From: Streptomyces marispadix
GTDB lineage: Bacteria; Actinomycetota; Actinomycetes; Streptomycetales; Streptomycetaceae
DNA length: 64,000 nucleotides
Direction: 5' to 3'
NCBI RefSeq assembly: GCF_022524345.1
Contig: NZ_JAKWJU010000002.1
Coordinates: 1,798,001-1,862,000, forward strand
In this document: positions 17,450 to 26,663 of the stretch, piece after piece
How the letters are laid out: every line of letters starts with the position of its first letter
How positions within the stretch are numbered: the first letter of the stretch is position 1
Notes under the pieces: model-generated
The model's database searches: none
What the model saw: the letters and a program-made list of their open reading frames with translations, nothing else
Told to the model about the DNA's origin: nothing
Translations under genes and position numbers: made by a program

Positions 17450-18895
17450 TCAGGCCGGGCCCGCTCCCTCCGGCGGCCCCGGGAAGGGGATGACCGCCAC
17501 CGTCGCGTTGTCGTGTCCCCCGCCGTCGAGCGCGAAGCCGACCAGCCGCTGAGCCGCGTGGAGCGGGCGGGCACGGCCGTCGCCGGGCACCACCGCCGCC
17601 ATCTGCTCCGCGGACTCCGCGTAGTTCCAGAGCCCGTCGGTGCACACGATCACCACCCCGGCGCCCTCCGGCTTGTACGACGCGGTGTGCGGCTCGACCT
17701 CGTAGGCGTCCGCGCCGAGCCAGCCGGTGATGGCGTGGGCACGGGCGTCCGCGTACGCCTCGTCCTCCGTCATCAGACCGGCCGCGACCATCTGCGCCGC
17801 CCATGAGTCGTCCTCGGTCAGCCGGGCGGGCGGAGCGCCCTGCTCGTCGGGCACCCAGTACGCGCGGCTGTCGCCGATCCATCCGACGGTGAGGATGCCC
17901 TCCGCCGCGAGTGCGCCGACGATGGTGCAGGCGGGTGCGTTCTTCGAGGGCTCGTTGGGCCCTTCCGCGGCGAGGGCGGTGACGGCTTCGGATGCCGTGA
18001 CGAGCGCGTTGTGCATGGCCTGCTGTGCGGACGTCCCCTGCGGTACGGAGTCGCGCATCGACGCGCCCGCGGCGGTGGCGGCCGCGGCCGAGGCGTCGTC
18101 GGGGCGGGTCGCCGAGGAGACGCCGTCGCAGACGACGGCGATGGTCGCCGGGGCGCCCGTCGGCGTCACCGTCTCGTGCAGGGAGAAGAAGTCCTCGTTG
18201 CGGTGGTGTCTCAGCCCCCGGTCGCTCGCCGCGGCCACCGACCCCAACACGCTCTCCATATGGTCGCGTTCACGCGGCTGCTTGTGGCCGCAGTGATCGC
18301 AGTAGCCGTCGCCGTCCACCGCGCCCGTACCGCAGGCGACGCAACGCCCCGTCTCCAGGGGCGAGTCGTCCAGGGCGACCCGGGGGTCCGCGGCACGAGG
18401 GTCGGGTGCGGGGGGAACGGGCTGCCCGGGTGCGGGGGGAACAGGCTGCCCGGGCGCGGGAGGAACGGGCTGCCCCGCAGGTGCGCCGGGTGCGCCGGGG
18501 GCCGGCTGCTCATGCGTGGCCGACGCGGGGACCGGGGGCGCCAGCGGAGGCGGTACGGGCGGACCCTGCACGGAAGGACCCTGCACGGAAGGACCCTGCA
18601 CGGAAGGACTCTGCCCGGTGGGACCCGGTACGGACGTGCCCGGCACCGGGTGAACGGGCCGCGTACCCGGAGCGCCTTGCTCCGCGGGCGCCAGCGTGAA
18701 GTCCGGCTCACCGGAGGCCCCGGTGCCGGGCCCGGCACCGGGGCCTCCGACGAGTCCTGCAGCGGCACCGCCCCCGGCGGCGGACGCCGGACGCGCCGCC
18801 GCCAGATCGGCACCGCACACCCCGCAATAGCGCTCCCCCGCCGCCAGCGGCTCGGAGCAGCTCGGACACGCGGACAGTTGATCAAGCATGGTCAC
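17450..18895 (-). CDS. PP2C-family Ser/Thr phosphatase with zinc-ribbon N-terminus
   Basis: I take the GTG at 18895, seven bases after AGGA; ATG 18889 is also possible. The protein (481 aa) begins with a C4 zinc ribbon (CPSCSEP...CGVCG), passes through a Pro/Gly-rich linker with QPVPPAPG and PSVQG repeats, has a second ribbon (CVACGTG...CDHCGH), and ends in a PP2C domain from about 225. Metal-binding motifs are present: SDRGLRHHRNED, VVCDGVSS, GWIGDSRAYW, CTDGLWNY and GGHDNAT. It should remove phosphate from phospho-Ser/Thr proteins. It shares domain style with the FHA protein two genes downstream. Confidence 0.88.
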   Translation of the reverse strand: MTMLDQLSACPSCSEPLAAGERYCGVCGADLAAARPASAAGGGAAAGLVGGPGAGPGTGASGEPDFTLAPAEQGAPGTRPVHPVPGTSVPGPTGQSPSVQGPSVQGPSVQGPPVPPPLAPPVPASATHEQPAPGAPGAPAGQPVPPAPGQPVPPAPGQPVPPAPDPRAADPRVALDDSPLETGRCVACGTGAVDGDGYCDHCGHKQPRERDHMESVLGSVAAASDRGLRHHRNEDFFSLHETVTPTGAPATIAVVCDGVSSATRPDDASAAAATAAGASMRDSVPQGTSAQQAMHNALVTASEAVTALAAEGPNEPSKNAPACTIVGALAAEGILTVGWIGDSRAYWVPDEQGAPPARLTEDDSWAAQMVAAGLMTEDEAYADARAHAITGWLGADAYEVEPHTASYKPEGAGVVIVCTDGLWNYAESAEQMAAVVPGDGRARPLHAAQRLVGFALDGGGHDNATVAVIPFPGPPEGAGPA

Positions 18896-19025
18896 ACCCA
18901 CGTCCTGGGGCGGAAGCGGCAAGTCCGTTCCGCCGGTTCATTCCTATCGGTGGCGGACTGCGCGAGCCCGTCGTTTCTGGGGCCGTCCCCGTCGGCTGGG
19001 CCGCCGGGCTCTTCCCGCGTTCCGG

Positions 19026-20378
19026 TCATGAGTCCGCCACCCCCTCCGCCCGTGCGGGTCCCGCGGCGCCCCGGTCCTGCCGCGCCGAGAGCACGTCCTG
19101 CGCCGCGTACTGGTAGCGCAGCACCGCGTCCTCGGCCGCCCGAAGATCGCACGGAGCGCTCCACAGCATGCGCCGTGCCGCGTCGTAGCGCTCGATCAGC
19201 ATCCGGTCCTCCCCCATGCCCTGCTGTGCCACCTTCGCCTTGTACGCGTCCAGACGCCCGCGCAGTTCCGCCCGTACGGCCAACGGTGCGGTAACGGCGG
19301 CAAGTTGGGCACGCGCGCGGTCCAGCTCGTCCTCGGCGCGCTGCTCCAGGCTCTCCAGCAGGGGCGAGAGCCGGTGCCACTGGGAGCGGCGACGGTATTC
19401 GGCGGCGGCCGTGAGCTGTTCCTGCAACGCGGTGGGCGGTCCGCTCACCGCCGGAACCTCGGAGGCCGCGATCTTCGCCAGCACCTCGCCGCGCGCCTCA
19501 CGGGCCTCCGCGAGAGTGCGGTCGGCGCGTGACAGCACGTCGCGAAGCTGCATCAACCGCTGCTCGGAGTCCTGACGGACGTTGAGCACGGCGTCTATCT
19601 CCCGCCGGATGTCCTCGAGTTGGCGTGCGGCACGGTCGTAGCGCGACGTGTCGGGCTTGCCGCCGCCGGGTGCGCTGCTGCCGCCCGCGGGGGTCCAGAA
19701 CGCGAGCGGGTCGGAGACCACCTCGGCACGCAGGGAGGTCAACTCCTCGGTCGTACGCTCCAGATCGTCGCCGGAGGGGTGCTCCCCCGGGCGTACGCCC
19801 ACGGAGTGCGCGAGGGAGCGCACACGGCGCAGTTCGGCGGCGAGCATGTCTATGCGGGCGGGCAGCGCCGACCACACCGAGTCTGCCGCGGCGACGACGT
19901 CGAGGGCCTGTGCGTACCAGCCGTTCATCCACTCGACGAGGCCGGCGAGCGTCACTTCCTCCGCGAGGCGGGCGCCTTCGCCCGCAGCGCCGCCCGAGCC
20001 GCCTTCGCCTTGGCCGGGTGCGCCGTCGGCGAGCACGCTGCCGGGCAGCGTGCAGGGGCCGCGCAACAGCCGTGTGAGTTCGGCGAGATCGTCCCGGCTG
20101 GGCCAGCGGCGGCGTTCACGCACCTCCTGCGCCTTGGCGAGGGTGCCGCTGTAGTGGTCGAAGACGTTCCACAGCCGCGTTATGGCAGCTTCGGCCTGCG
20201 CCCAGCGCCGGGCGGTGATGCCGGTGAGCTGTGCGCCTTCGAGCAGGCGGCGGCCCGCGTGGTCCTGGAGAGCGAGCAACGACGACTCGACCGCCTCGTG
20301 TTCGGCGGTGAGCCGTTCGAGAGCACGGTCGGCCTCCTCCCGGCTCATCACCGGTCCGGCGGGTCCCGCGGGCCCCAT
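19026..20378 (-). CDS. coiled-coil protein of a PP2C/VWA/FHA gene group, function unknown
   Basis: 450 residues from ATG 20378, placed 8 bases after GAGGTG. It has no signal peptide or membrane helix and is dominated by heptad-type helices: EEADRALERLTAEHEAVESSLL at the start, and a long coiled region around 225-400 (ARQLEDIRREIDAVLN, RADRTLAEAREARGEV). It is the first gene of the minus-strand group that continues with the PP2C, VWA and FHA genes, suggesting it is a scaffold for that signalling module. I cannot assign a family. Confidence 0.75.
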   Translation of the reverse strand: MGPAGPAGPVMSREEADRALERLTAEHEAVESSLLALQDHAGRRLLEGAQLTGITARRWAQAEAAITRLWNVFDHYSGTLAKAQEVRERRRWPSRDDLAELTRLLRGPCTLPGSVLADGAPGQGEGGSGGAAGEGARLAEEVTLAGLVEWMNGWYAQALDVVAAADSVWSALPARIDMLAAELRRVRSLAHSVGVRPGEHPSGDDLERTTEELTSLRAEVVSDPLAFWTPAGGSSAPGGGKPDTSRYDRAARQLEDIRREIDAVLNVRQDSEQRLMQLRDVLSRADRTLAEAREARGEVLAKIAASEVPAVSGPPTALQEQLTAAAEYRRRSQWHRLSPLLESLEQRAEDELDRARAQLAAVTAPLAVRAELRGRLDAYKAKVAQQGMGEDRMLIERYDAARRMLWSAPCDLRAAEDAVLRYQYAAQDVLSARQDRGAAGPARAEGVADS

Positions 20379-21081
20379 CGATCACCTCGCTGCTTCTTCG
20401 TGTTCCTCTGGTCGTCGGCGGGTCGGTACGCCGGTGTGCCCGGCGCCCTCGCTACGGGCCGGCGGCACCTCCCCCGTCGTCCGTACCCATCCTCGACGCG
20501 GAACAGCTCCACGACCGTCGACGGCCGTGCGAAAGAACGCGGCTGCTGCTGCGAGCGTGGCTGCCTGGCCTGGCCGCGGCGGGCGCCGAAGGCCGCGCCG
20601 CCCGCCTGGAGTACGCCTGTTCCAAGGCTTGTTCGCCCTCCCCCTGTTCGTCCCCGTACCGCCTGTGGCCTGTGCCGTGCGATGTGGTCCGTCGCGACGG
20701 TCCGGGGTCTTCACCGCCAGAGTATGGCCACGGGAAACACCAACCACACTGTTTCCACCGGGATCTTGTTCGGATCGGGACCTGCGGCGGTTCCACGGGC
20801 ACGGCGAAGACCCCCTCCCCTGTGGGTCCGTGGGTCCGGGAGGCCGTGACGCCATGACCGCCGAGGACCTTCGAGGACCGTCGAGCCCGGCTCCTTCCGG
20901 AACACGCCGTCGGCACCGGCCCGGTTCCACGGCGGGCCGGGCCCGCCGTCAACACCGCCCCCGTAGGTCCCCCGTACGTTCCTCGTAGCCCGGACCGCCG
21001 GTAGCACCCGCACCTCCCGTACTGCCCGCACTGAGCGTGCGCGGAGTCCGAGCCGCCTTCGTAACAGCCCTCGTACAGCCG
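20379..21081. other. 703-bp region without recognisable gene
   Basis: Open frames on both strands are long but of shadow composition (Arg/Pro-rich, no domain). The region must carry the promoter of the coiled-coil/PP2C group on its left side. A kinase gene might have been expected here by analogy with other signalling clusters, and none is present. Confidence 0.45.
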
Positions 21082-21816
21082 TCAGTTGAGCAGCCAAAGC
21101 CCCTTGGCCCCGGTCGCCAGCCCGCCCGCGAGCGCGAGCCCCAGAACGATGCGGCGCGCCCCCTTCTCGGGGGTACGGGCGGCGAGCAGATGACCCAGCA
21201 CGATGCCCGCGCCCATGGTCACGGCGACCAGCAGCCAGGCGGGGCCGCTCAGCCGGGGCGGGCCCTTGGCGACGGCGGACATGAAGTTGACGACGAGCCC
21301 GTAGAACTGCGCGTTGGGCACGAACTCCCCTGCCGTCCAGCCCGCGTTGACGGCATAGAGGGAGAGCGCGGGACCGCCCGTACCGGCGGCGGAGTTCATG
21401 AATCCGCTGGCCGCCCCCGCCGCCACGGCCCCTCCCCTGCCGTGCAGCGCCTTGAGGCGTGCACCGCAGATCACCAGCAGCACCGCGACCGTGATGAGCG
21501 CCCCGAAGCCGGTCAGCAGCACCGGTTCCGGAAGGCGCAGCGCGAGCCACGCGCCGAGCGGCACGGTGAGGGCGGCGGCAGCGACGAGGGGGATCATCGT
21601 GCGCAGATGCACATGCGACCAGCTCGTCGCGAGGCCCGCGATGCCGATGACGACTCCCGCGCAGTTGACGAGTGCGACGCCCTGCACCGGCCCCATCAGC
21701 AGCACCAGACCCGGTGAGGCGAGCAGCCCGAAGCCGATGCCCGCCATCCGCTGCACTGAGGACCCGAGCAGCACCGTGCCGCCGAGCAGGGCGAGGAAGG
21801 GCCAGCCGCTGAGCAT
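21082..21816 (-). CDS. TauE/SafE-family sulfite exporter-like permease
   Basis: 244 residues, nearly all membrane: about seven hydrophobic helices, with the family's GxGFGLLASPGLVLLMGP stretch in helix 1-2 and a repeat of it near the middle (GAVAAGAASGFMNSAAG). These proteins move small sulfur or organic anions across the cytoplasmic membrane. No neighbouring sulfur gene narrows the substrate. Monocistronic as far as can be seen, divergent from nothing close. Confidence 0.82.
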   Translation of the reverse strand: MLSGWPFLALLGGTVLLGSSVQRMAGIGFGLLASPGLVLLMGPVQGVALVNCAGVVIGIAGLATSWSHVHLRTMIPLVAAAALTVPLGAWLALRLPEPVLLTGFGALITVAVLLVICGARLKALHGRGGAVAAGAASGFMNSAAGTGGPALSLYAVNAGWTAGEFVPNAQFYGLVVNFMSAVAKGPPRLSGPAWLLVAVTMGAGIVLGHLLAARTPEKGARRIVLGLALAGGLATGAKGLWLLN

Positions 21817-21908
21817 CCTTCGAACCTAGACGCCCGGCCGCGGAGACTGGAGGGGCCGACCACGGATTCCCTTCCGGAGTGCGGAAGTTCACATCCGACA
21901 GTCGAAGT

Positions 21909-22961
21909 TCAGCCGCCGAGCGGCCAGATGTGCGGCCCGTCCGGATCGTCCAGCCATGCCCACTGTGCGCCGTCCCGGACGGTCACGCCGTAGCGCTCCC
22001 GTTCCGGGCGCCCGGACGTACGCCACAACTCGTACACGTCGTACGGCCCGGCCGAACCGCCCGCGAGACCGAGAAGGAAGTGGAAGGAGTCCTGCCGCTG
22101 AGCGTGCCTCGGCACTCCGCGCAATGCCGCCCCGGGCTCGGCCGTCCCGGTCCCGCCACCACCCGTCCCGGTCCCGATACCGATGGCGGCGGCCCCGGTT
22201 CCGATACCGGGGGCGGCGGGTCCGGCCCCCGAGGTGCCCTCGTCCCCGGTGCCGCTCACGCCACCGCCGCGCAGCGGCACGAAGAAGGCCGGCGTGGGCA
22301 GGAACCGGCCCTGACCGGACCCCGGCCCCTCCACACGCAGCGCCAACAGCCCCGTGGCCAGCGGCGCGAGAATCAGCGCCCCCGGTACGCACTGCGCGAG
22401 CCACGCCACGGGCAGCGCCGGGACCTCACACGTGGCGATCACACGGTCGTACGGCGCGTGCGCGGGCACCCCCAGCGCGCCGTCGCCGGTGACGACCCGC
22501 GGCCGGTACCCGGCTGCGGCCAGATGCTCCTTGGCAGCGCTGGTGATCGCCGGATCGAGGTCGACGCTCACGACGTGATCGCTGCCCAGACGGTGCGACA
22601 GCAGCGCCGCGTTGTAACCCGAACCGGTGCCGATCTCCAGCACACGCATGCCGTCCCGTACTTCGAGGGCCTCCAGCATGCGTGCCATCAGCGACGGCTG
22701 ACTGCTGGAGGAGAGCAGCTCGCCGTCGCGCACCCGCGTGGCCAGGGGAGCGTCGTCGTAGACGCCCTCCAGCCAGCGCTGCCGCCGCCGCGGATCGGGG
22801 TCCTCACGCCACAGCCGCTCACGGCCGCCTCCGGTGACGGCCACGTAGTAGTACGGCACGAAGAGTTCACGCGGCACCTCCGCGAAGGCCGCCTGCCAGG
22901 CGGGATCTGCGAGCGCGCCGCCGGCGGCGATCTGGCGCATGAGATCCGGAGCACCTGGCAT
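21909..22961 (-). CDS. protein-L-isoaspartate O-methyltransferase-like protein
   Basis: 350 residues from ATG 22961. The SAM-binding motif VLEIGTGSGYNAALL and the PCMT-type substrate loop SSSSQPSLMARMLEAL upstream of it are clear, as is the post-motif VVSVDLDP. The family methylates isoaspartyl residues of aged proteins; the actinobacterial versions are often used elsewhere, including peptide maturation, so the true substrate is open. A Gly/Thr/Ile-rich insert (GIGTGAAAIGIGTGTGGGG region, about 240-275) separates the methyltransferase core from the C-terminal domain. Confidence 0.8.
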   Translation of the reverse strand: MPGAPDLMRQIAAGGALADPAWQAAFAEVPRELFVPYYYVAVTGGGRERLWREDPDPRRRQRWLEGVYDDAPLATRVRDGELLSSSSQPSLMARMLEALEVRDGMRVLEIGTGSGYNAALLSHRLGSDHVVSVDLDPAITSAAKEHLAAAGYRPRVVTGDGALGVPAHAPYDRVIATCEVPALPVAWLAQCVPGALILAPLATGLLALRVEGPGSGQGRFLPTPAFFVPLRGGGVSGTGDEGTSGAGPAAPGIGTGAAAIGIGTGTGGGGTGTAEPGAALRGVPRHAQRQDSFHFLLGLAGGSAGPYDVYELWRTSGRPERERYGVTVRDGAQWAWLDDPDGPHIWPLGG

Positions 22962-23032
22962 GCCTCCACTGTGCTGCGGTGAAGCCGCACACGCGAGGCC
23001 TGAAGGTGACGTTCCGCCGCTAGCCTCCCGCC

Positions 23033-23761
23033 ATGACCGAGAAAGCGATCAAGGCCGAGGGGCTGCGCAAGCGCTACGGGGAGACCAAGGCCGTCGACGG
23101 GGTCTCCTTCGAAGTGGAGCGTGGCGAGTTCTACGGAATCCTCGGTCCCAACGGGGCGGGCAAGACCACGACCCTCGAAATCGTCGAGGGGCTGCGGGAA
23201 CCCGACGAAGGCAGCGCACATCTGCTGGGCGAGGCGTCCTGGCCGCGCAATCCGGCGCTGCTGCACCGGATAGGCGTGCAGTTGCAGGCGTCGGCGTTCT
23301 TCGAACGGCTCAGCGCCCGCGAGCAGATACTCACCTTCGCCTCCCTCTACGGCGTCGGAAGCGCACGCGCCGACGAGATGCTGGAGACCGTCGGCCTCAC
23401 CGACAAGCGCGGCACACGGGAGAACAAGCTCTCGGGCGGACAGGCGCAGCGGCTGTCCATAGCCTGCGCCCTCGTACACGATCCGGAGCTGGTCTTCCTC
23501 GACGAGCCCACCACCGGCCTGGACCCCCAGGCCCGCCGCAATCTGTGGGATCTGCTGCGGACGATCAACTCCGAGGGCCGCACCGTCGTGCTGACGACGC
23601 ACTACATGGACGAGGCCGAGACGCTGTGCGACCGCGTCGCCGTCATGGACGAGGGCCGCATCCTGCGCGTGGGCGCCCCCGCGCAGCTCGTCGAGGAGCT
23701 CGGGGTGCGGTCGCTGGAGGATGTCTTCCTCCAGCTCACGGGGAGGGAGTACCGGGAATGA
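23033..23761 (+). CDS. ABC transporter ATP-binding protein, ABC-2 type exporter
   Basis: 242 residues with Walker A GPNGAGKTTT (about 40), Q-loop GVQLQASAFF, signature LSGGQAQRLS and Walker B LVFLDEPTTGLDPQ, followed by the switch His in TTHYMDE. The missing C-terminal extension and the partner permease identify a drug/antibiotic-exporter type ATPase. Its stop overlaps the permease start by four bases (ATGA), so the two are co-translated. Confidence 0.92.
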   Translation: MTEKAIKAEGLRKRYGETKAVDGVSFEVERGEFYGILGPNGAGKTTTLEIVEGLREPDEGSAHLLGEASWPRNPALLHRIGVQLQASAFFERLSAREQILTFASLYGVGSARADEMLETVGLTDKRGTRENKLSGGQAQRLSIACALVHDPELVFLDEPTTGLDPQARRNLWDLLRTINSEGRTVVLTTHYMDEAETLCDRVAVMDEGRILRVGAPAQLVEELGVRSLEDVFLQLTGREYRE

Positions 23762-24837
23762 AGAGCTTCATGAGCCTCTCCCGTGCCATGGCGCTGGGGC
23801 TGCTGCGAGACCGTGCCGCCGTCTTCTTCATGCTCGTCTTCCCGTTGATGTTCCTGGCTCTCTTCGGCGCCCTCTTCGACGACGACTCCACGGCACAGGC
23901 GAAGATCGTCCAGGTCGGCGACGTCGAGATCCTCGACGACATCCCCGACAAGGAACGGGCGGGGCTGCGCGACGTGCTGAGCATCGAGAAGACCGACGGC
24001 TCGTCCGCCGCCCGCGCCGAAGCACTGAGGAAGGTACGCGAGGGCGACACCGACGCGGCCGTGTTCCAGGACGGAAAGGGCCGGATCGCGCTGCGCTACT
24101 CGGCCGCCGACGCGGTGCGCTCCGGCAACGTACGCGGCGTCGTCGACTCCGTCGTACAACAGGCCAACCAGGAGGCCACGGGCCGGCCGCCCGCGTACCG
24201 CCTGACGGCGCAGCGCGTCGAGGACGAGTCGGTCAAGCCCATTCAGTTCCTCACCCCCGGGCTGCTGAGCTGGGCCGTGGCGATGGGCGGGATATTCGGG
24301 TCGGCTCTCAACCTCGTGAGCTGGCGCAAGAAGCGGATCCTGCGGCGGCTGTGGCTGGCGCCCGTGAGTCCCGGCTCGGTGGTCGCGGCACGCGTCGGCG
24401 TGAACCTCGCCCTCGCCTTCGCGCAGACCGCCGTCTTCATCGGGCTGGCCACCCTCCCCTTGTACGGGCTCCAGCTCTCCGGGAACTGGTGGCTGTGCCT
24501 GCCGCTGGTGGCCTGCGGCACGCTGGCCTTCATGTCGATCGGCCTGCTCATAGGCTCGTGGGCCAAGACGGAGGAGGCCGCGAACGGCCTCGCGCAGATC
24601 ATCGTCCTGCCCATGGCCTTCCTCTCGGGGGCCTTCTTTCCGCTGGAGAACGCGCCGGGGTGGGTGCGTGCCGTCTCGGACTACCTGCCGCTCAAGCATC
24701 TCGCGGAGGCGATGCAGGCCGTACTGAGCAGGGGCGAGAGCTGGGGAGCCGCGCTGCCGGTGATGGGCGGGCTGGTGCTGTTCGCGGCAGTCGTCACGCT
24801 GATCGCCTCGCGTCTCTTCCGCTGGGACGACGCGTAG
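23758..24837 (+). CDS. ABC-2 type exporter permease
   Basis: 359 residues from ATG 23758. One N-terminal helix ([20 protein letters not shown]), a long extracytoplasmic domain of about 170 residues, then five helices to the C-terminus. The element [22 protein letters not shown] before the last helices is the ABC-2 family signature. It forms the membrane part of the exporter with the ATPase gene just upstream. The cargo is unknown. The 24838-25030 gap is built of short GGTGACCGGG/GGGCCAGGA repeats. Confidence 0.9.
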   Translation: MKSFMSLSRAMALGLLRDRAAVFFMLVFPLMFLALFGALFDDDSTAQAKIVQVGDVEILDDIPDKERAGLRDVLSIEKTDGSSAARAEALRKVREGDTDAAVFQDGKGRIALRYSAADAVRSGNVRGVVDSVVQQANQEATGRPPAYRLTAQRVEDESVKPIQFLTPGLLSWAVAMGGIFGSALNLVSWRKKRILRRLWLAPVSPGSVVAARVGVNLALAFAQTAVFIGLATLPLYGLQLSGNWWLCLPLVACGTLAFMSIGLLIGSWAKTEEAANGLAQIIVLPMAFLSGAFFPLENAPGWVRAVSDYLPLKHLAEAMQAVLSRGESWGAALPVMGGLVLFAAVVTLIASRLFRWDDA

Positions 24838-25030
24838 GGGGCGGCGGGGCGACCGCGCGCGACGGCGGCTGTCGCGGGACCGGGGGAGAGAGTTGGGAGG
24901 CGGGGCGGCGGGAAAGCCCGGGTCGGTGACCGGGTGGCCAGGATTCGGTGACCGGGGGCCAGGAGCCCGGGCCGGGGGCCGGGAGGCCGGGAGGCCGACG
25001 GCTGAAGGGGGCGCGGAGGCATCTGCGACC

Positions 25031-25444
25031 ATGGGAGGCGTGATGGAGATTCCACGCGGCAGCTTGCAGACGGAGACCTTCTATGAGCAGGTCGGAGGCG
25101 AGGAGACCTTCCGGCGGCTCGTCCACCGCTTCTACGAGGGTGTCGCCGAGGATCCGGTGCTGCGGCCCATGTACCCGGAGGAGGACCTCGGCCCCGCCGA
25201 GGAGCGGCTGACGCTCTTCCTCATGCAGTACTGGGGCGGCCCCCGCACCTACAGCGACCAGCGGGGCCATCCCCGACTGCGCATGCGGCACGTTCCGTTC
25301 AAGGTCGACCGTGCCGCCCACGACGCGTGGCTGAAGCACATGAGGGACGCCGTCGACAGCCTGGAGCTGGCGCCCGAGCACGAACAGCAGCTCTGGAACT
25401 ACCTGGTGTACGCCGCGGGCTCCATGGTCAACTCCCCCGACTGA
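25031..25444 (+). CDS. truncated hemoglobin (group II / HbO type)
   Basis: A 137-residue globin of 2-over-2 type; ATG 25031 and ATG 25043 (behind GGAGG) are both usable. Hallmarks: [15 protein letters not shown] at the N-terminus, Tyr of the B helix in RFYEGV, the group [12 protein letters not shown] and the YWGGPRTYS loop, the proximal His in RMRHVPF, and the Trp G8 (DAWLKHM). It should bind heme and O2/NO in the cytosol. It converges with the next gene. Confidence 0.9.
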   Translation: MGGVMEIPRGSLQTETFYEQVGGEETFRRLVHRFYEGVAEDPVLRPMYPEEDLGPAEERLTLFLMQYWGGPRTYSDQRGHPRLRMRHVPFKVDRAAHDAWLKHMRDAVDSLELAPEHEQQLWNYLVYAAGSMVNSPD

Positions 25445-25549
25445 CCGCACCGTTGACCATCCGCGTCGAGTACGGCCCCCGTTCGGCATCCCGTGGACTC
25501 CCGGTACGAACGGGGGCGCGGCAGGCGAACGGCCCGGCGCGGCGCCCGG

Positions 25550-26221
25550 TCAGACCGGAGTGACGCTCAGCCCCGGCCCCTTGCCCGCACCGCTGCGTAC
25601 CACCACCGAACCAGCCGGGGCGCGCAGCCGCAGCCACACCCCCGCCCTCAGCAGCTTCAACTGCCCCTCGCCCGACAGGAATCCGAGCGCGTGAGCGGCG
25701 TGCGCCGCCCGCAGCGGCAGCCTCGTCCTGCCCAGCGGGCGCGACCAGATCTCCTCGGCGAGCGCGTCGAGCTTCTCCCGGGTGCGTTCCTGCGGCCCCA
25801 ACTTCTCGGCACGCTCACGGAATTCACCGATGGCCGCGGCCGCGACGGCCCGTACCGCGTCCGCGGGCACCTCGCCGAACGCCTCCCAGCCACCGCGCGG
25901 CGGCAGCATCCCCGCCCACGGCGGGCCCGTCACCGACGCGGGCACCGTGAACGCCTCCGCCGACTCGTCGACGCCTTCGAGGAGTTCGCCCGCCGAGACG
26001 GTGACGTCGACCTCGGCGTCCGCAGGCTCCAGCAGGCGTGCCGTGCGCACCGCGAGCACTTCGAAGCGCGCCGGCTTGGCGAAGATCCCCACCACCCCGC
26101 CGCCGGCCTGGATGCGTACCGCGGCGGCCTTCTCCCAGCGCAGCAGCCGCTGGAGGAAGGCGTCGAGCCCCGCGGCCTCGCCCGGGTCAGCGAAAACGAG
26201 GCGGGGCTGCCGCGCTGTCAT
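25550..26221 (-). CDS. conserved actinobacterial protein, function unknown
   Basis: ATG 26221 is preceded by GGAGG (9-base spacing) inside the end of the thioesterase gene, overlapping it by 35 bases, so the two are coupled. The 223-residue protein has no signal or membrane segment. It begins MTARQPRLVFADPGEAAGLDAFL and ends in a stretch with alternating hydrophobics (GVWLRLRAPAGSVVVRSG). I do not recognise a domain. Confidence 0.7.
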   Translation of the reverse strand: MTARQPRLVFADPGEAAGLDAFLQRLLRWEKAAAVRIQAGGGVVGIFAKPARFEVLAVRTARLLEPADAEVDVTVSAGELLEGVDESAEAFTVPASVTGPPWAGMLPPRGGWEAFGEVPADAVRAVAAAAIGEFRERAEKLGPQERTREKLDALAEEIWSRPLGRTRLPLRAAHAAHALGFLSGEGQLKLLRAGVWLRLRAPAGSVVVRSGAGKGPGLSVTPV

Positions 26222-26645
26222 CGAAGTAGTCCTCCAGGAAGGCCCGTTCACCGGCGGTGAGCCGGCGCGGGCGCTCCTTCTTCAGGTCGTAGGGGACGAT
26301 CACGGTCTCAGCCCGCACATAGACCTTCCCCCCGTCCTTGATCTCGTAAGTGAGGGTGACCGAGGCCGCGTTGAGCTTCGTCACCCATGTCTCCACGGTG
26401 ACCGGCTCATAGCGGTGGAAGAGCGGACGCAGATAGTCGATCTCGTGCCGGGCCACCACCGCGCCGGTCTTGAACGGCGGCTCGTCCTCGGAACCGTCCT
26501 CGGACGAGCCCACCGCCTCGCCCGCCACCCTGAACATGAAGTCGATACGCGCCTCCTCCAGATAACGGAGGTGGACGACGTTGTTGACGTGCCCGTAGGC
26601 GTCCATGTCCGACCAGCGCAGCGGGCATCGGTATATGTGACGCAC
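26187..26645 (-). CDS. acyl-CoA thioesterase, 4-hydroxybenzoyl-CoA thioesterase (hot-dog) family
   Basis: 152 residues from GTG 26645. The motif WSDMDAYGHVNN with the catalytic Asp, followed by RYLEEARIDFMF, is the signature of YbgC/FcbC-type hot-dog thioesterases. Beta-strands and the DYLRPLF...YEPVTVETWV region complete the fold. It should hydrolyse acyl-CoA thioesters in the cytoplasm. It follows the EttA gene by 18 bases and overlaps the next gene. Confidence 0.88.
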   Translation of the reverse strand: MRHIYRCPLRWSDMDAYGHVNNVVHLRYLEEARIDFMFRVAGEAVGSSEDGSEDEPPFKTGAVVARHEIDYLRPLFHRYEPVTVETWVTKLNAASVTLTYEIKDGGKVYVRAETVIVPYDLKKERPRRLTAGERAFLEDYFDDSAAAPPRFR

Positions 26646-26663
26646 GTGAACCGACCAGCCGCC

